Shown: piece by piece, positions 1 to 6,640 of the stretch | How positions within the stretch are numbered: position 1 is the first letter of the stretch | How the letters are laid out: every line of letters starts with the position of its first letter | Source of the DNA: a bacterium | GTDB lineage: Bacteria > Gemmatimonadota > Gemmatimonadetes > Gemmatimonadales > Gemmatimonadaceae | Assembly (NCBI GenBank): GCA_021802745.1 | Contig: JAJZRK010000161.1 | Location: 1-7,414 of the forward strand | Direction: 5' to 3' | DNA length: 7,414 nt | The notes under the pieces: generated by a model | Databases searched by the model: none | What the model saw: only the letters and a program-made list of their open reading frames with translations | Told to the model about the DNA's origin: nothing | Program-made: the position numbers and the translations under genes

Positions 1-425
1 ACAAGTCCGGCGACCGTGTCCACGAGCCCCATCGCGTCCACGAGGAGGAAGCGCGGCACGAGCAGCGCAATGCCGGGAATCATCAGCGTGCCCAGGTAGA
101 CCGCGAAGAGCGGCGTGCGCCCCGCGAACCGATGGCGGGCGAACGCGTAGCCCGCCATCGCCGACGTGACCACCTGCCCCGTCACGGTGGCGGCGGCGAG
201 GATCAGCGAGTTCCGGAAATAGAGGGCAAAGGGGAGCGCGGTGAGCGCCTCGGTGAAGTTGGCGAAGCGCGGCGCCGCCGGCAGGAGCGGCGGCGGCGCC
301 TGGTACACCTCGAACTCGTCCATCAGGGCCGTGGAAAGCATCCACAGGAACGGCGCGACCATGGTGAGCGCCAGCGCGAGGGCCGCCGCGTAGCCGACGA
401 CGCGCCGCGCGCGCCGCTCAGGCAC
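1..425 (-). CDS. Sugar ABC transporter permease, MalG/UgpE type (partial, C-terminus beyond window)
   Basis: Inner-membrane subunit of a binding-protein-dependent sugar importer (CUT1-type), expected to pair with the permease encoded just upstream. I translated 141 residues by hand. They start MPERRARRVVGY and show a first membrane segment at about residues 9-32. Next comes the family-typical stretch FANFTEAL (54-61), PFALYFRNSL (65-74), AGYAFARHRFAGR (91-103), LMIPGIALLVPRFLL (114-128) and MGLVDTVAGL (132-141). The EAA loop that contacts the ATPase would lie beyond the left edge. The GTG start at 425 is well supported: the frame is closed by a TGA at 464-462, GTG is the first ATG/GTG/TTG codon after it, and a strong Shine-Dalgarno GGGGAGGG ends 6 bases before it. 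The gene begins 29 bp after the preceding permease stop, so it belongs to the same operon. Family assignment is secure; the substrate is unknown. Confidence 0.93.
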   Translation of the reverse strand, partial: MPERRARRVVGYAAALALALTMVAPFLWMLSTALMDEFEVYQAPPPLLPAAPRFANFTEALTALPFALYFRNSLILAAATVTGQVVTSAMAGYAFARHRFAGRTPLFAVYLGTLMIPGIALLVPRFLLVDAMGLVDTVAGL

Positions 426-431
426 GGTCGG

Positions 432-439
432 CCCTCCCC
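432..439 (-). promoter_or_regulatory. Shine-Dalgarno site fixing the GTG start of the second permease
   Basis: On the minus strand GGGGAGGG lies at 439-432. Its GGAGG core is 7 bases from the GTG at 425. It is the only clear Shine-Dalgarno I see before a start in this operon; the other junctions are so tight that coupling probably replaces it. Confidence 0.7.
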
Positions 440-454
440 GTCTGCATGCGCGGT

Positions 455-2017
455 TCAGGCATCAACGGACTCCCCTTTCACCGTGCGCCACTGCAGCGCG
501 GTGAGCATGAGCAGCAGCGCGCAGAGCACGACGCTCATCGCCGCCGCCACGTCGAAGCGCCGGAACTCCCACGCCGTCTGGTAGATGCGGTAGACGAGCA
601 CGTCGGTGGCGTGCGCCGGCCCGCCCTCGGTCATCACATACACGAGCGTGAAGCCGTGGAACGACCAGATGATCCCGGTGAGCAGCAGATACGTGGACAC
701 CGGACGCAGCATCGGCCAGACCACCAGGCGGAAGCGCTGCCAGGCATCGGCGCCGTCGAGCCGGGCTGCCTCCAGCAGCGACGCGGGGATCGCCTGCAGA
801 CCAGCGAGGTAGACGATCATCATGTACCCGAGCTGGCCCCACGCGCTCACGAGCATCAGCGCCGGCAGCGCCGTGGCCGGGTTGCCGAGCCAGTCCACGC
901 GCGGCAGGTGCACCGCGGCGAGCGCCGCGTTCAGCAACCCGAAGTCGCGGTGCAGCAGCCACTGCCAGACGAGCGCGACGGCCACGGTGGACGCCACGTA
1001 CGGCAGGAAGACGACGACACGCAGCAGCTTGATGCCGCGCAGGCGCTGGTCGAGGAGCAGCGCGGCTCCCAGCGCGGCGACCATCGTTGCCGGCACGTAG
1101 AGCGCATACACGAGGCCGTTGCGCAGCGCCCGCCAGAAGAGCGGATCGGCGGCGATCTCGCGGAAGTGCGCCAGCCCGACGAACGGCCGGTCGCTCGCCA
1201 GCAGGTCCCAGTCGTGCACCGAGATCCAGAAAAGAAACCCGACGGGAGCAATCGTGAAGACGAGCAGGTGGGCCAGGCTCGGCGCAATGAACCCCCACGC
1301 CCCCAGTGTCTCGCGCACCCGCGCCGGGCGGTCGGCGGTGGCGTCGTGCCACGTGATCACCCAGTGCGCCAGCACGTACGCGGCGGCGAGGAGCGAGAGC
1401 ACGAGGAGCGTGAAACCCGGCGACGGCGCGGCCAGCGCCAAGCGCGCCGCCCCGCGCGGCAGCACGGCCGTTGACGCCAGCGCACGTTCGGCGGCCTCGA
1501 GCCGCGAGCCGACCACCACGACGGCGACCGCCGGGACCAGGGCGTGCATGGCCACCCGCCCACGCCGGCGCCCTGCCGCCGCACCGGGCGGCGCGGCCGC
1601 AGGCCCTGCTGTTGACCCCGCCGCCACCAGCAGCAGCACCGCCAGCACGACGCACGCCGCTGCCAAGGGCGCGAGCACCGCCACTCGCTGCTCGCCGGCG
1701 CGCTCGCGCACCGCCGCGACGCCGATGATGTCCCAGTCGTCCGCGTCCTTGACGGGCGCGGTGACGAGTTCGCCCGCTGGTGCGCGCACCACGAGCGGCA
1801 TTTCCTCCGAGCGCACGGCGGCCGAGTCGCGGGCACTCAGCCCGCGTGGCCATGCAGGAACCGGCGCGACGCCGCGCTGCGCGAGTGCCTGGGCGAGCGC
1901 CTCGCGGCTGCGCGCCGCACGGTCGGTGCGCTGGAGCGCGTGCCACGTCACGCCGCCGCTCGCCGCGGCCCACAGAACCGCCACGAGCAGAGCGGCGCGC
2001 CGGTGGGCGGCCGTCAT
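455..2017 (-). CDS. Sugar ABC transporter permease, MalF/UgpA type, with a long N-terminal membrane extension
   Basis: Membrane-spanning subunit of a CUT1-type sugar importer, 520 residues against about 290-320 for most UgpA-like proteins. Residues from about 236 to 510 form the usual permease: first segment near 239-265, the GLAHF element at 281-285, RVVVFLPYVAS at 333-343, and the ATPase-contacting EAA loop EAARLDGADAW at 416-426, ending in VVWPMLRP (432-439). The C-terminal half keeps WSFHGFTLVYVMTEGGP (451-467), a strong family signature. Residues 1-235 are extra: membrane segments near 8-25, 114-133, 156-170 and 202-222, with an outside loop of about 88 residues between the first two. 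The ATG start overlaps the stop of the binding-protein gene by 4 bases (ATGA), which argues that the extension is translated. A shorter protein from an internal start is possible but has no better support. Specificity is unknown. Confidence 0.93.
   Translation of the reverse strand: MTAAHRRAALLVAVLWAAASGGVTWHALQRTDRAARSREALAQALAQRGVAPVPAWPRGLSARDSAAVRSEEMPLVVRAPAGELVTAPVKDADDWDIIGVAAVRERAGEQRVAVLAPLAAACVVLAVLLLVAAGSTAGPAAAPPGAAAGRRRGRVAMHALVPAVAVVVVGSRLEAAERALASTAVLPRGAARLALAAPSPGFTLLVLSLLAAAYVLAHWVITWHDATADRPARVRETLGAWGFIAPSLAHLLVFTIAPVGFLFWISVHDWDLLASDRPFVGLAHFREIAADPLFWRALRNGLVYALYVPATMVAALGAALLLDQRLRGIKLLRVVVFLPYVASTVAVALVWQWLLHRDFGLLNAALAAVHLPRVDWLGNPATALPALMLVSAWGQLGYMMIVYLAGLQAIPASLLEAARLDGADAWQRFRLVVWPMLRPVSTYLLLTGIIWSFHGFTLVYVMTEGGPAHATDVLVYRIYQTAWEFRRFDVAAAMSVVLCALLLMLTALQWRTVKGESVDA
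1313..2017 (-). other. N-terminal extension region of the MalF/UgpA-type permease (residues 1-235)
   Basis: This part of the permease gene has no counterpart in ordinary UgpA proteins. By eye it encodes TM1 (8-25), a hydrophilic stretch (26-113) containing PLVVRAPAGELV and DDWDIIGVAAVRERAG, TM2 (114-133), a short arginine-rich loop GRRRGR (149-154), TM3 (156-170), a loop of about 30 residues, and TM4 (202-222). The basic loop between TM2 and TM3 and the charged stretch after TM4 both fall inside under the positive-inside rule. That leaves the canonical first permease segment in its normal orientation. I do not recognise the 26-113 domain. E. coli MalF also has two extra N-terminal segments, but its large periplasmic domain sits at a different place. 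Confidence 0.6.
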
Positions 2018-3288
2018 CGGCTGAGCGCGCCGTCCACGATCGCCGCTGCTTCCCGTGTCGCGGTCGGCACCGACACGTGATCCACGACCACGCGGTCAAT
2101 AAGGTCCATCATCGTCTTTTCGATCTCGCGGTACTGCGCCACCCGCGCCCCCCAGGGCACACCGCCGTACGGCACCTGCCAGAGGAAGTCCATTTCCATG
2201 CCGGTGGCGTCCCTCGACGCCGACGCGTAGGCCACGGGCATCAGCGTGGGAATCTCGAGCCCCGACGCGGCGCGCCGCCGCTGGGCCTCCGCGCGCACCA
2301 TCCAGGCTGCGAGTTCCACGGCCAGCTTGCGATGCGGGGTGTTGTACGGCACGGCCCAGCCGCTCGCGAAGAGCGGCGTCCGCACCTGGTGCCCCGCGGT
2401 GCGCGGCACCGACACGACGCCAAGCTGCACGCGCCCCTGCTCGAGATAGCGCCGCATCCTCGGGATCATCCAGTGGCCGCTCGTCAGCAGCGCGAGCTTT
2501 CCGCTGTAGAAGAGGCGCTGCTCGAAGCCCAGCGCGCCGCCTGCCGCGCTCGGCGGCGGGGCGTACCCGCGGCGCGGCAGGTCCGTCAGCAGCGTCAGGG
2601 TGCGCTCGGCCGCCGGCTGGTCGAGGGCGCCCGTGGCGCGCCTGCCGTCGGGCGTGAGGATGTCGGCGCCGGCGCCCCAGATCCACGCCTGCCAGGCATA
2701 GAGCTGGCGATCGAGCACGGTGCCCCACTGATCCACGACCCCGTCGCCATCGGTGTCGCGCGTGAGCGCGCGCGCCGCCGCGAGAAACTCCTCCTGCGTC
2801 CAGCCGTTCTTCGGGAGCGCCAGCCCGGCCTTCGTGAACAGTTCGCGGTTGTAGTAGTAGACCATCGGCGAAAACCCTTTCGGGAAGGCCAGCAGCTTGC
2901 CCTGCACCCGGAACGGCTCGACGACCTGCGGAAAGAACAGCCCCAACTGCACGCCGACCCGCTCGGCGAACGGCTGCAGGTCGAGCACGACGTCGCGCGC
3001 GGCAAAGGCCGCCACGTCAATGCCGTCGAGCAGGAAGACGTCGGGCGGAGACCCGGCGCCAATGGACGTGAGCACCTTCTCGCGATACTCGGCGTTCACC
3101 GACACCGGGTCGTTGACGATGCGCACGCCCGGATGCGCCCGCTCGAAGGCCCGGAAGTCCACCGCGTCAATGGCGTTCTCCTCGGGGCTCTGCCACGAGG
3201 TGATGCGCAGCGTCACCGACTCGTCCTTGCGGCACGAGGCCAGCGCGACGGCGGCGAGCGCCACGAACCGCAACGCGTGGCGTCGCAC
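2014..3288 (-). CDS. ABC transporter sugar-binding lipoprotein (extracellular solute-binding protein family 1)
   Basis: High-affinity substrate receptor that delivers sugar to the permease pair encoded downstream; 424 residues, normal for MalE/UgpB-like proteins. The N-terminus is a lipoprotein signal: RRH, a hydrophobic core, and lipobox LASC with the lipidated cysteine at position 19. The mature protein should therefore be membrane-anchored and face the periplasm. Family landmarks are VTLRITSWQ (25-33), FRAFERAHPGVRI (45-57), SPPDVFLLDG (80-89), the ligand-side stretch KGFSPMVYYYNRELF (137-151), GWTQEEFLAAARALT (162-176), an aromatic patch YAWQAWIWGAG (198-208) and FASGWAVPYNT (307-317). 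A calcium-loop-like DTDGDGVVDQWG occurs at 178-189. The start is GTG at 3288, one base after the ATPase stop; no good Shine-Dalgarno is visible, so translational coupling is likely. The bound sugar cannot be predicted. Confidence 0.95.
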   Translation of the reverse strand: MRRHALRFVALAAVALASCRKDESVTLRITSWQSPEENAIDAVDFRAFERAHPGVRIVNDPVSVNAEYREKVLTSIGAGSPPDVFLLDGIDVAAFAARDVVLDLQPFAERVGVQLGLFFPQVVEPFRVQGKLLAFPKGFSPMVYYYNRELFTKAGLALPKNGWTQEEFLAAARALTRDTDGDGVVDQWGTVLDRQLYAWQAWIWGAGADILTPDGRRATGALDQPAAERTLTLLTDLPRRGYAPPPSAAGGALGFEQRLFYSGKLALLTSGHWMIPRMRRYLEQGRVQLGVVSVPRTAGHQVRTPLFASGWAVPYNTPHRKLAVELAAWMVRAEAQRRRAASGLEIPTLMPVAYASASRDATGMEMDFLWQVPYGGVPWGARVAQYREIEKTMMDLIDRVVVDHVSVPTATREAAAIVDGALSR

Positions 3289-3289
3289 G

Positions 3290-4339
3290 CTACGCCAGCC
3301 GGGCGCCGTCGGCGGCGCGGAAGAAGAGTGCCTCGCCCGCGGTCACCCGCACGCCCGTCTCATCGCCGGCGCGGCACGACGCCTCGCCCGCCTCGCGCGC
3401 CACCAGTTCCTCTCCGCTCCGGAGGCGCAGGCGCACCAGTGATTCTGGGCCAAGGGGCTCGACGAGCGTCACGGTTGCCGGTGAGGCATCCATGGCCGGT
3501 CCGAGCACCAGGTGTTCGGGGCGCACGGCGAGCACCGCCTCCGCGCAGGCGCCCGCGCGCGACGCACACGACAGCGCCCCCTCGAACCGCGCGCCCGTGG
3601 TGCGCCCCGCCACTGCATTGATGGCGGGCGACCCGATGAAGCGGGCGACGGCAAGTGAAGCGGGATCCCGGTACAGGCTCATCGGCGCCCCCTCCTGCAG
3701 CACGCGGCCGCAGGCCATCACGGCCACCGTTTGCGCCATCGTCATCGCCTCCACCTGGTCGTGCGTGACGTACAACATCGTCGCACCGAGCCGCCGGTGC
3801 AGCGCCACGAGCTCGGCGCGCGTCTGCGCGCGCACCTGCGCGTCGAGGTTCGAGAGTGGCTCGTCGAACAGGAAGCAGGCCGGCTCGCGCACGATGGCAC
3901 GCGCGAGCGCCGCGCGCTGGCGCTGGCCGCCGGAGAGCTGCGCCGGCTTGCGGCTGAGCAGCGCGTCAATCTCGAGCAACTCCGCCGCATGCTTCACGCG
4001 GCGCGTGACCTCGGCGCCGGGCATGCGACGCACGGTGAGCGGGAAGGCGATGTTCTCGCGCACGGTGAGGTGCGGGTAGAGCGCGTAATTCTGGAAGACC
4101 ATCGCGACGTCGCGGTCGCGAGGCGGAAGCCATGTCACGTCCCGCGTCCCGATGCGCACCGCACCGCTCGTCGGCTCCTCGAGCCCGGCCACAAGCCGCA
4201 ACATCGTGGTCTTGCCGCATCCCGACGGACCGACGAGCGCGGTGAACGCCCCCTCGCCGACGGTCAGCGTGACGTCGTCCACGCCGACCACGCCGCCGGC
4301 GAAGCGCTTCACGAGGTTCGTGATCGCCAATTCGGCCAT
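3290..4339 (-). CDS. Sugar ABC transporter ATP-binding protein, MalK/UgpC type
   Basis: Cytoplasmic ATPase that powers the importer by binding the EAA loops of the two permeases; 349 residues, close to the usual 350-370. In order: Walker A GPSGCGKTT (37-45), Q-loop glutamine 83 in VFQNYALYPHLTVRENIAFPL, signature LSGGQ (135-139), Walker B FLFDE with catalytic Glu160, D-loop SNLDA (163-167) and H-loop His193 in YVTHDQVEAM. A C-terminal TOBE/MalK-type domain follows from about 235, including FIGSPAINAV and LAVRPEHLVLG. All catalytic residues are present. The frame is open for 76 codons upstream, but that stretch lies inside the hydrolase gene and is arginine-rich and unlike the family. The ATG at 4339, giving MAELAITNLVKRF, is the correct start. 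It lies 2 bp after the hydrolase stop. The permease genes follow, so this looks like a dedicated ATPase and not a shared one. Confidence 0.96.
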   Translation of the reverse strand: MAELAITNLVKRFAGGVVGVDDVTLTVGEGAFTALVGPSGCGKTTMLRLVAGLEEPTSGAVRIGTRDVTWLPPRDRDVAMVFQNYALYPHLTVRENIAFPLTVRRMPGAEVTRRVKHAAELLEIDALLSRKPAQLSGGQRQRAALARAIVREPACFLFDEPLSNLDAQVRAQTRAELVALHRRLGATMLYVTHDQVEAMTMAQTVAVMACGRVLQEGAPMSLYRDPASLAVARFIGSPAINAVAGRTTGARFEGALSCASRAGACAEAVLAVRPEHLVLGPAMDASPATVTLVEPLGPESLVRLRLRSGEELVAREAGEASCRAGDETGVRVTAGEALFFRAADGARLA

Positions 4340-4341
4340 CG

Positions 4342-6549
4342 CTAGTCCGGAAGCTCCACGGCATCGCCGAGCGTTGACTCGAAACGGTCGCCGCCGGCGA
4401 TGACGGTGAACCGGTCGCCGACGATGCGCACCTCGAGCGTGCGGCCGCGCACGCGCACGCCGGTAAGCGTCAGCTGCTCGAGGCCCAGCGGGAACGGATC
4501 CACGGTCACCCCGTGCTCGTGCGGACGCACGCCGGCGGCGTACTGCAGGATGAGGTCGGCCACCCACGAATGCTGGTAGTCGTCAATGCCGCGATACACC
4601 GACGCATGGCCGGTGAACGGATTGTAGTGCTCAAAGCAGTTGGGGCGGCGCAGGTCGCCGTCGTGGAACATCATCCGGACGAAGCGGTTGAGCAGGTCGC
4701 CCGCCTGCTCGCGCATGGCCGGCGCGCCGAGCCGGGAGCCGGCGGCCAGCGCCTCGACGAGATGGCTGTTCGTCATCGGCCAGGTGCGCCCGTTCCACGG
4801 ACAGACGTGGCGCTTTCCCTTCCACTCCGCTTCGGCGCTGAACAGCGGGTCGTCGAGCGACGACGACGGAACAGGGAACGGCGTCCAGAACTGCCTCGTG
4901 TCAAGCAGCGAATGGCGCAGCCCGCGCAGGTGCGACTCGTCCACGATGTCCGTGAAGTACGGGTAGAAGCAGACGGCTGCCTTGACGCCGGTGCGCTTCC
5001 CCGTCTTCGGGTGGACGTCGGAGAACATCTCGCGCTTGGCGTCCCACATGTCGTCGCGCACCGCGTCGCGCGTGCGCGTGGCGAGCTGCTTCCAGCGCGC
5101 GGCGTCGCCGCCGGCGCGCGGCGCGTAGCGCTCCAGTGTGCGGAAGAGCACGTAGGCGTAGACGGTGACGTCAATCCCCTTCAGCCGCAGGCGATTCTCC
5201 CAGCCGTAGCGGTCGGCATCGGGATCCACCGCCTGATAGCGGCTCATGTACTCCTGCCCCGTCTCGTACTGGTCCACGACGTCGAACATCCCCGTGCCGT
5301 CCGCGTCGCGCGTGCGCACCATCCACTCGGCGAAGCGCGCCATCGCCGGATAGAGCTCGGCAATGAACGCGTCGTCGGGCCAGGCGGCGTCGAGGGCCAT
5401 CAGCGCGCCGCCCCAATCGGCATGATAGTAGTCGGTGCCCGTCAGGTGGTTGGCGTAAATGCGGCCGTGCAGCGAGCCGTCGTCCCTCTGGTGGCCGAAG
5501 AAGGTGCGCAGCACGCCACGCGCGTGTTCGGGCGAGTCGAGCCAGCGCAGCTCGCGGGCATGGCACTGCGCCGAATAGGAGATGGGCTGGTGAAAGAAAC
5601 CGACGCCTTCGCACATCGAGGGCCATCGGTGGTTGCCGTGCCCGCCCGCGGTTGCGTTGAGAAAGAGCCCGTACCAGCGGTAGTAGTAGTACGTCTCGAG
5701 GTACGGGTCGGAGCATCGCAGCTGCGGCACGCGCTCGAACCAGGCGTGCCAGCGCCGCCGGCTCGCCCCCGCGATCGTGCCGTGCGACGGCCGTACGCCG
5801 CGCGGCGTATCGGTCACCGGCAGCGCCGGGTCGGCGGCGGTGATCTTCATCGCGAAGATGGCCGACGCCCCCTGGTAGCCAATGGCCACCGGGCGATGCA
5901 CCGCTGCATAGAACAGCCCGTCCGGGGAGATCCCCTCATCGCGCACGACGCGCGGCAGGCCGCCCGGGCGCCACTGCTCGACGAATGGCGTGTGCCGCCA
6001 CAGCGGCTGCGGGGCGCTCTTCTCGCTGCGCGACGCCGACCACGACGCCGCCTCGCCGATGCAGGCGAGCTCCGCGCGCACGCGCAGCGGCTGCTGCCGG
6101 CGGTCGCTCAGCAGGCGCGGAAAGACGAGCGCCCCCTCCTCCCAGGCGGCTTCACCCATCGGCACCGAGGCGCCGTCCTGCGCGGTCCACGCGATGAGGT
6201 GCACCTGCGCCGGCTCGAACGCGGCGAAGCGCCACTCGGAGACGAAGACGCCCCCGGGGTGGACCGTGCGCACCTCCGTGGCCGTGATGCCGCTCTCCAG
6301 GCGATACGTCACCGTGAGGTCGGCCGGCGTCCAGCGGCGCGAGACGGCACGGGCGCTCACCTCGCGTCCGGCGGCGTCGAGCACCGTCACCGTGAAGAGC
6401 GGCGCGAACGCATACTGGTAAGCTGTCGCCTCGTCCCAGAAGCCCGGCGTCTCGAGCCAGGCCGGATACGTCGGGGCGAACAGCGTGCCGTCGCCGGCGC
6501 CCAGGTACCACTTGTCGTCGCGGGCGAGGTGTTCGATAGGATCGAGCAT
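4342..6549 (-). CDS. Glycoside hydrolase with (alpha/alpha)6-barrel, GH63/MGH1-like; likely intracellular
   Basis: Predicted glycosidase of 735 residues that probably hydrolyses the sugar brought in by the transporter encoded next to it. Numbering is from the chosen ATG at 6549. An N-terminal beta-rich domain runs to about residue 260 and a helical barrel follows. Recognisable elements are CEGVGFFHQPI (313-323), TDYYHADWGGALMALDAAW (372-390), QYETGQEYMSRY (427-438), CPWNGRTWPMTNSHLVEAL (583-601), CFEHYNPFTG (638-647) and DDYQHSWVADLILQY (656-670). By analogy with GH63-type enzymes, Asp378 in HADWGG is the candidate general acid and Glu640 in FEHYNP the candidate base; this is inference. There is no signal peptide or lipobox, so a cytoplasmic location fits. 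The frame extends upstream to a GTG at 6609, adding 20 mostly basic residues with no Shine-Dalgarno; I prefer MLDPIEHLARDDKWYLG as the start. Substrate is unknown: alpha-glucosides, alpha-mannosides or glycosylglycerates are possible. Confidence 0.88.
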   Translation of the reverse strand: MLDPIEHLARDDKWYLGAGDGTLFAPTYPAWLETPGFWDEATAYQYAFAPLFTVTVLDAAGREVSARAVSRRWTPADLTVTYRLESGITATEVRTVHPGGVFVSEWRFAAFEPAQVHLIAWTAQDGASVPMGEAAWEEGALVFPRLLSDRRQQPLRVRAELACIGEAASWSASRSEKSAPQPLWRHTPFVEQWRPGGLPRVVRDEGISPDGLFYAAVHRPVAIGYQGASAIFAMKITAADPALPVTDTPRGVRPSHGTIAGASRRRWHAWFERVPQLRCSDPYLETYYYYRWYGLFLNATAGGHGNHRWPSMCEGVGFFHQPISYSAQCHARELRWLDSPEHARGVLRTFFGHQRDDGSLHGRIYANHLTGTDYYHADWGGALMALDAAWPDDAFIAELYPAMARFAEWMVRTRDADGTGMFDVVDQYETGQEYMSRYQAVDPDADRYGWENRLRLKGIDVTVYAYVLFRTLERYAPRAGGDAARWKQLATRTRDAVRDDMWDAKREMFSDVHPKTGKRTGVKAAVCFYPYFTDIVDESHLRGLRHSLLDTRQFWTPFPVPSSSLDDPLFSAEAEWKGKRHVCPWNGRTWPMTNSHLVEALAAGSRLGAPAMREQAGDLLNRFVRMMFHDGDLRRPNCFEHYNPFTGHASVYRGIDDYQHSWVADLILQYAAGVRPHEHGVTVDPFPLGLEQLTLTGVRVRGRTLEVRIVGDRFTVIAGGDRFESTLGDAVELPD

Positions 6550-6583
6550 CAACCGTCTGGGGAAGCGTCGACCCAAAGTTCGC

Positions 6584-6599
6584 ACGCGGCGCGCCGCGT
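6584..6599. promoter_or_regulatory. Perfect 16-bp palindrome, candidate operator upstream of the sugar operon
   Basis: ACGCGGCGCGCCGCGT reads the same on both strands with no spacer. It lies 34 bases upstream of the hydrolase ATG. A fully symmetrical site with a central CG is compatible with a LacI/GalR-family operator, the usual regulator type for such sugar operons, but no regulator gene is present here to tie it to. GC richness makes such palindromes more frequent by chance, so this is a candidate only. Confidence 0.35.
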
Positions 6600-6613
6600 C
6601 ACAATGCACGCCG

Positions 6614-6639
6614 GGCCGCCACGCAAGACGGCGGCGGCC
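6614..6639 (-). terminator. GC-rich hairpin after ccmH, weak terminator candidate
   Basis: On the minus strand GGCCGCC (6639-6633) can pair with GGCGGCC (6620-6614) in a 7-bp all-GC stem with a 12-base loop, starting 2 bases after the ccmH stop codon. No run of T follows, so it is not a classical intrinsic terminator. It could slow polymerase or protect the 3' end of the mRNA. Confidence 0.3.
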
Positions 6640-6640
6640 G

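Larger units (their letters stand above)
6550..6640. other. Intergenic gap between ccmH and the sugar operon
   Basis: This is the only sizeable non-coding stretch in the window. It contains a GC-rich hairpin next to ccmH and a 16-bp perfect palindrome nearer the hydrolase start. No convincing -35/-10 pair is visible: TTGTGA at 6605-6600 on the minus strand is followed 17 bases later only by a poor -10-like GAACTT. If the hydrolase starts at the alternative GTG (6609), most of this gap is coding. Confidence 0.6.

Noticed and set aside
462..2099. A 545-codon minus-strand frame overlapping the first permease gene in another frame
   Set aside because: Its composition is Arg/Ala/Gly-rich with no hydrophobic segments or motifs, whereas the overlapping frame gives a clear permease with an EAA loop.
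4340..4567. N-terminal extension of the ATPase to a start at 4567
   Set aside because: The extra 76 residues are arginine-rich and come from the out-of-frame end of the hydrolase gene. The ATG at 4339 gives the standard MalK-family N-terminus.
5681..5694. GTAGTAGTAG-type triplet runs here and near 2853
   Set aside because: They are just consecutive tyrosine codons (YYYY in the hydrolase, YYY in the binding protein) within conserved protein segments, not a repeat element.
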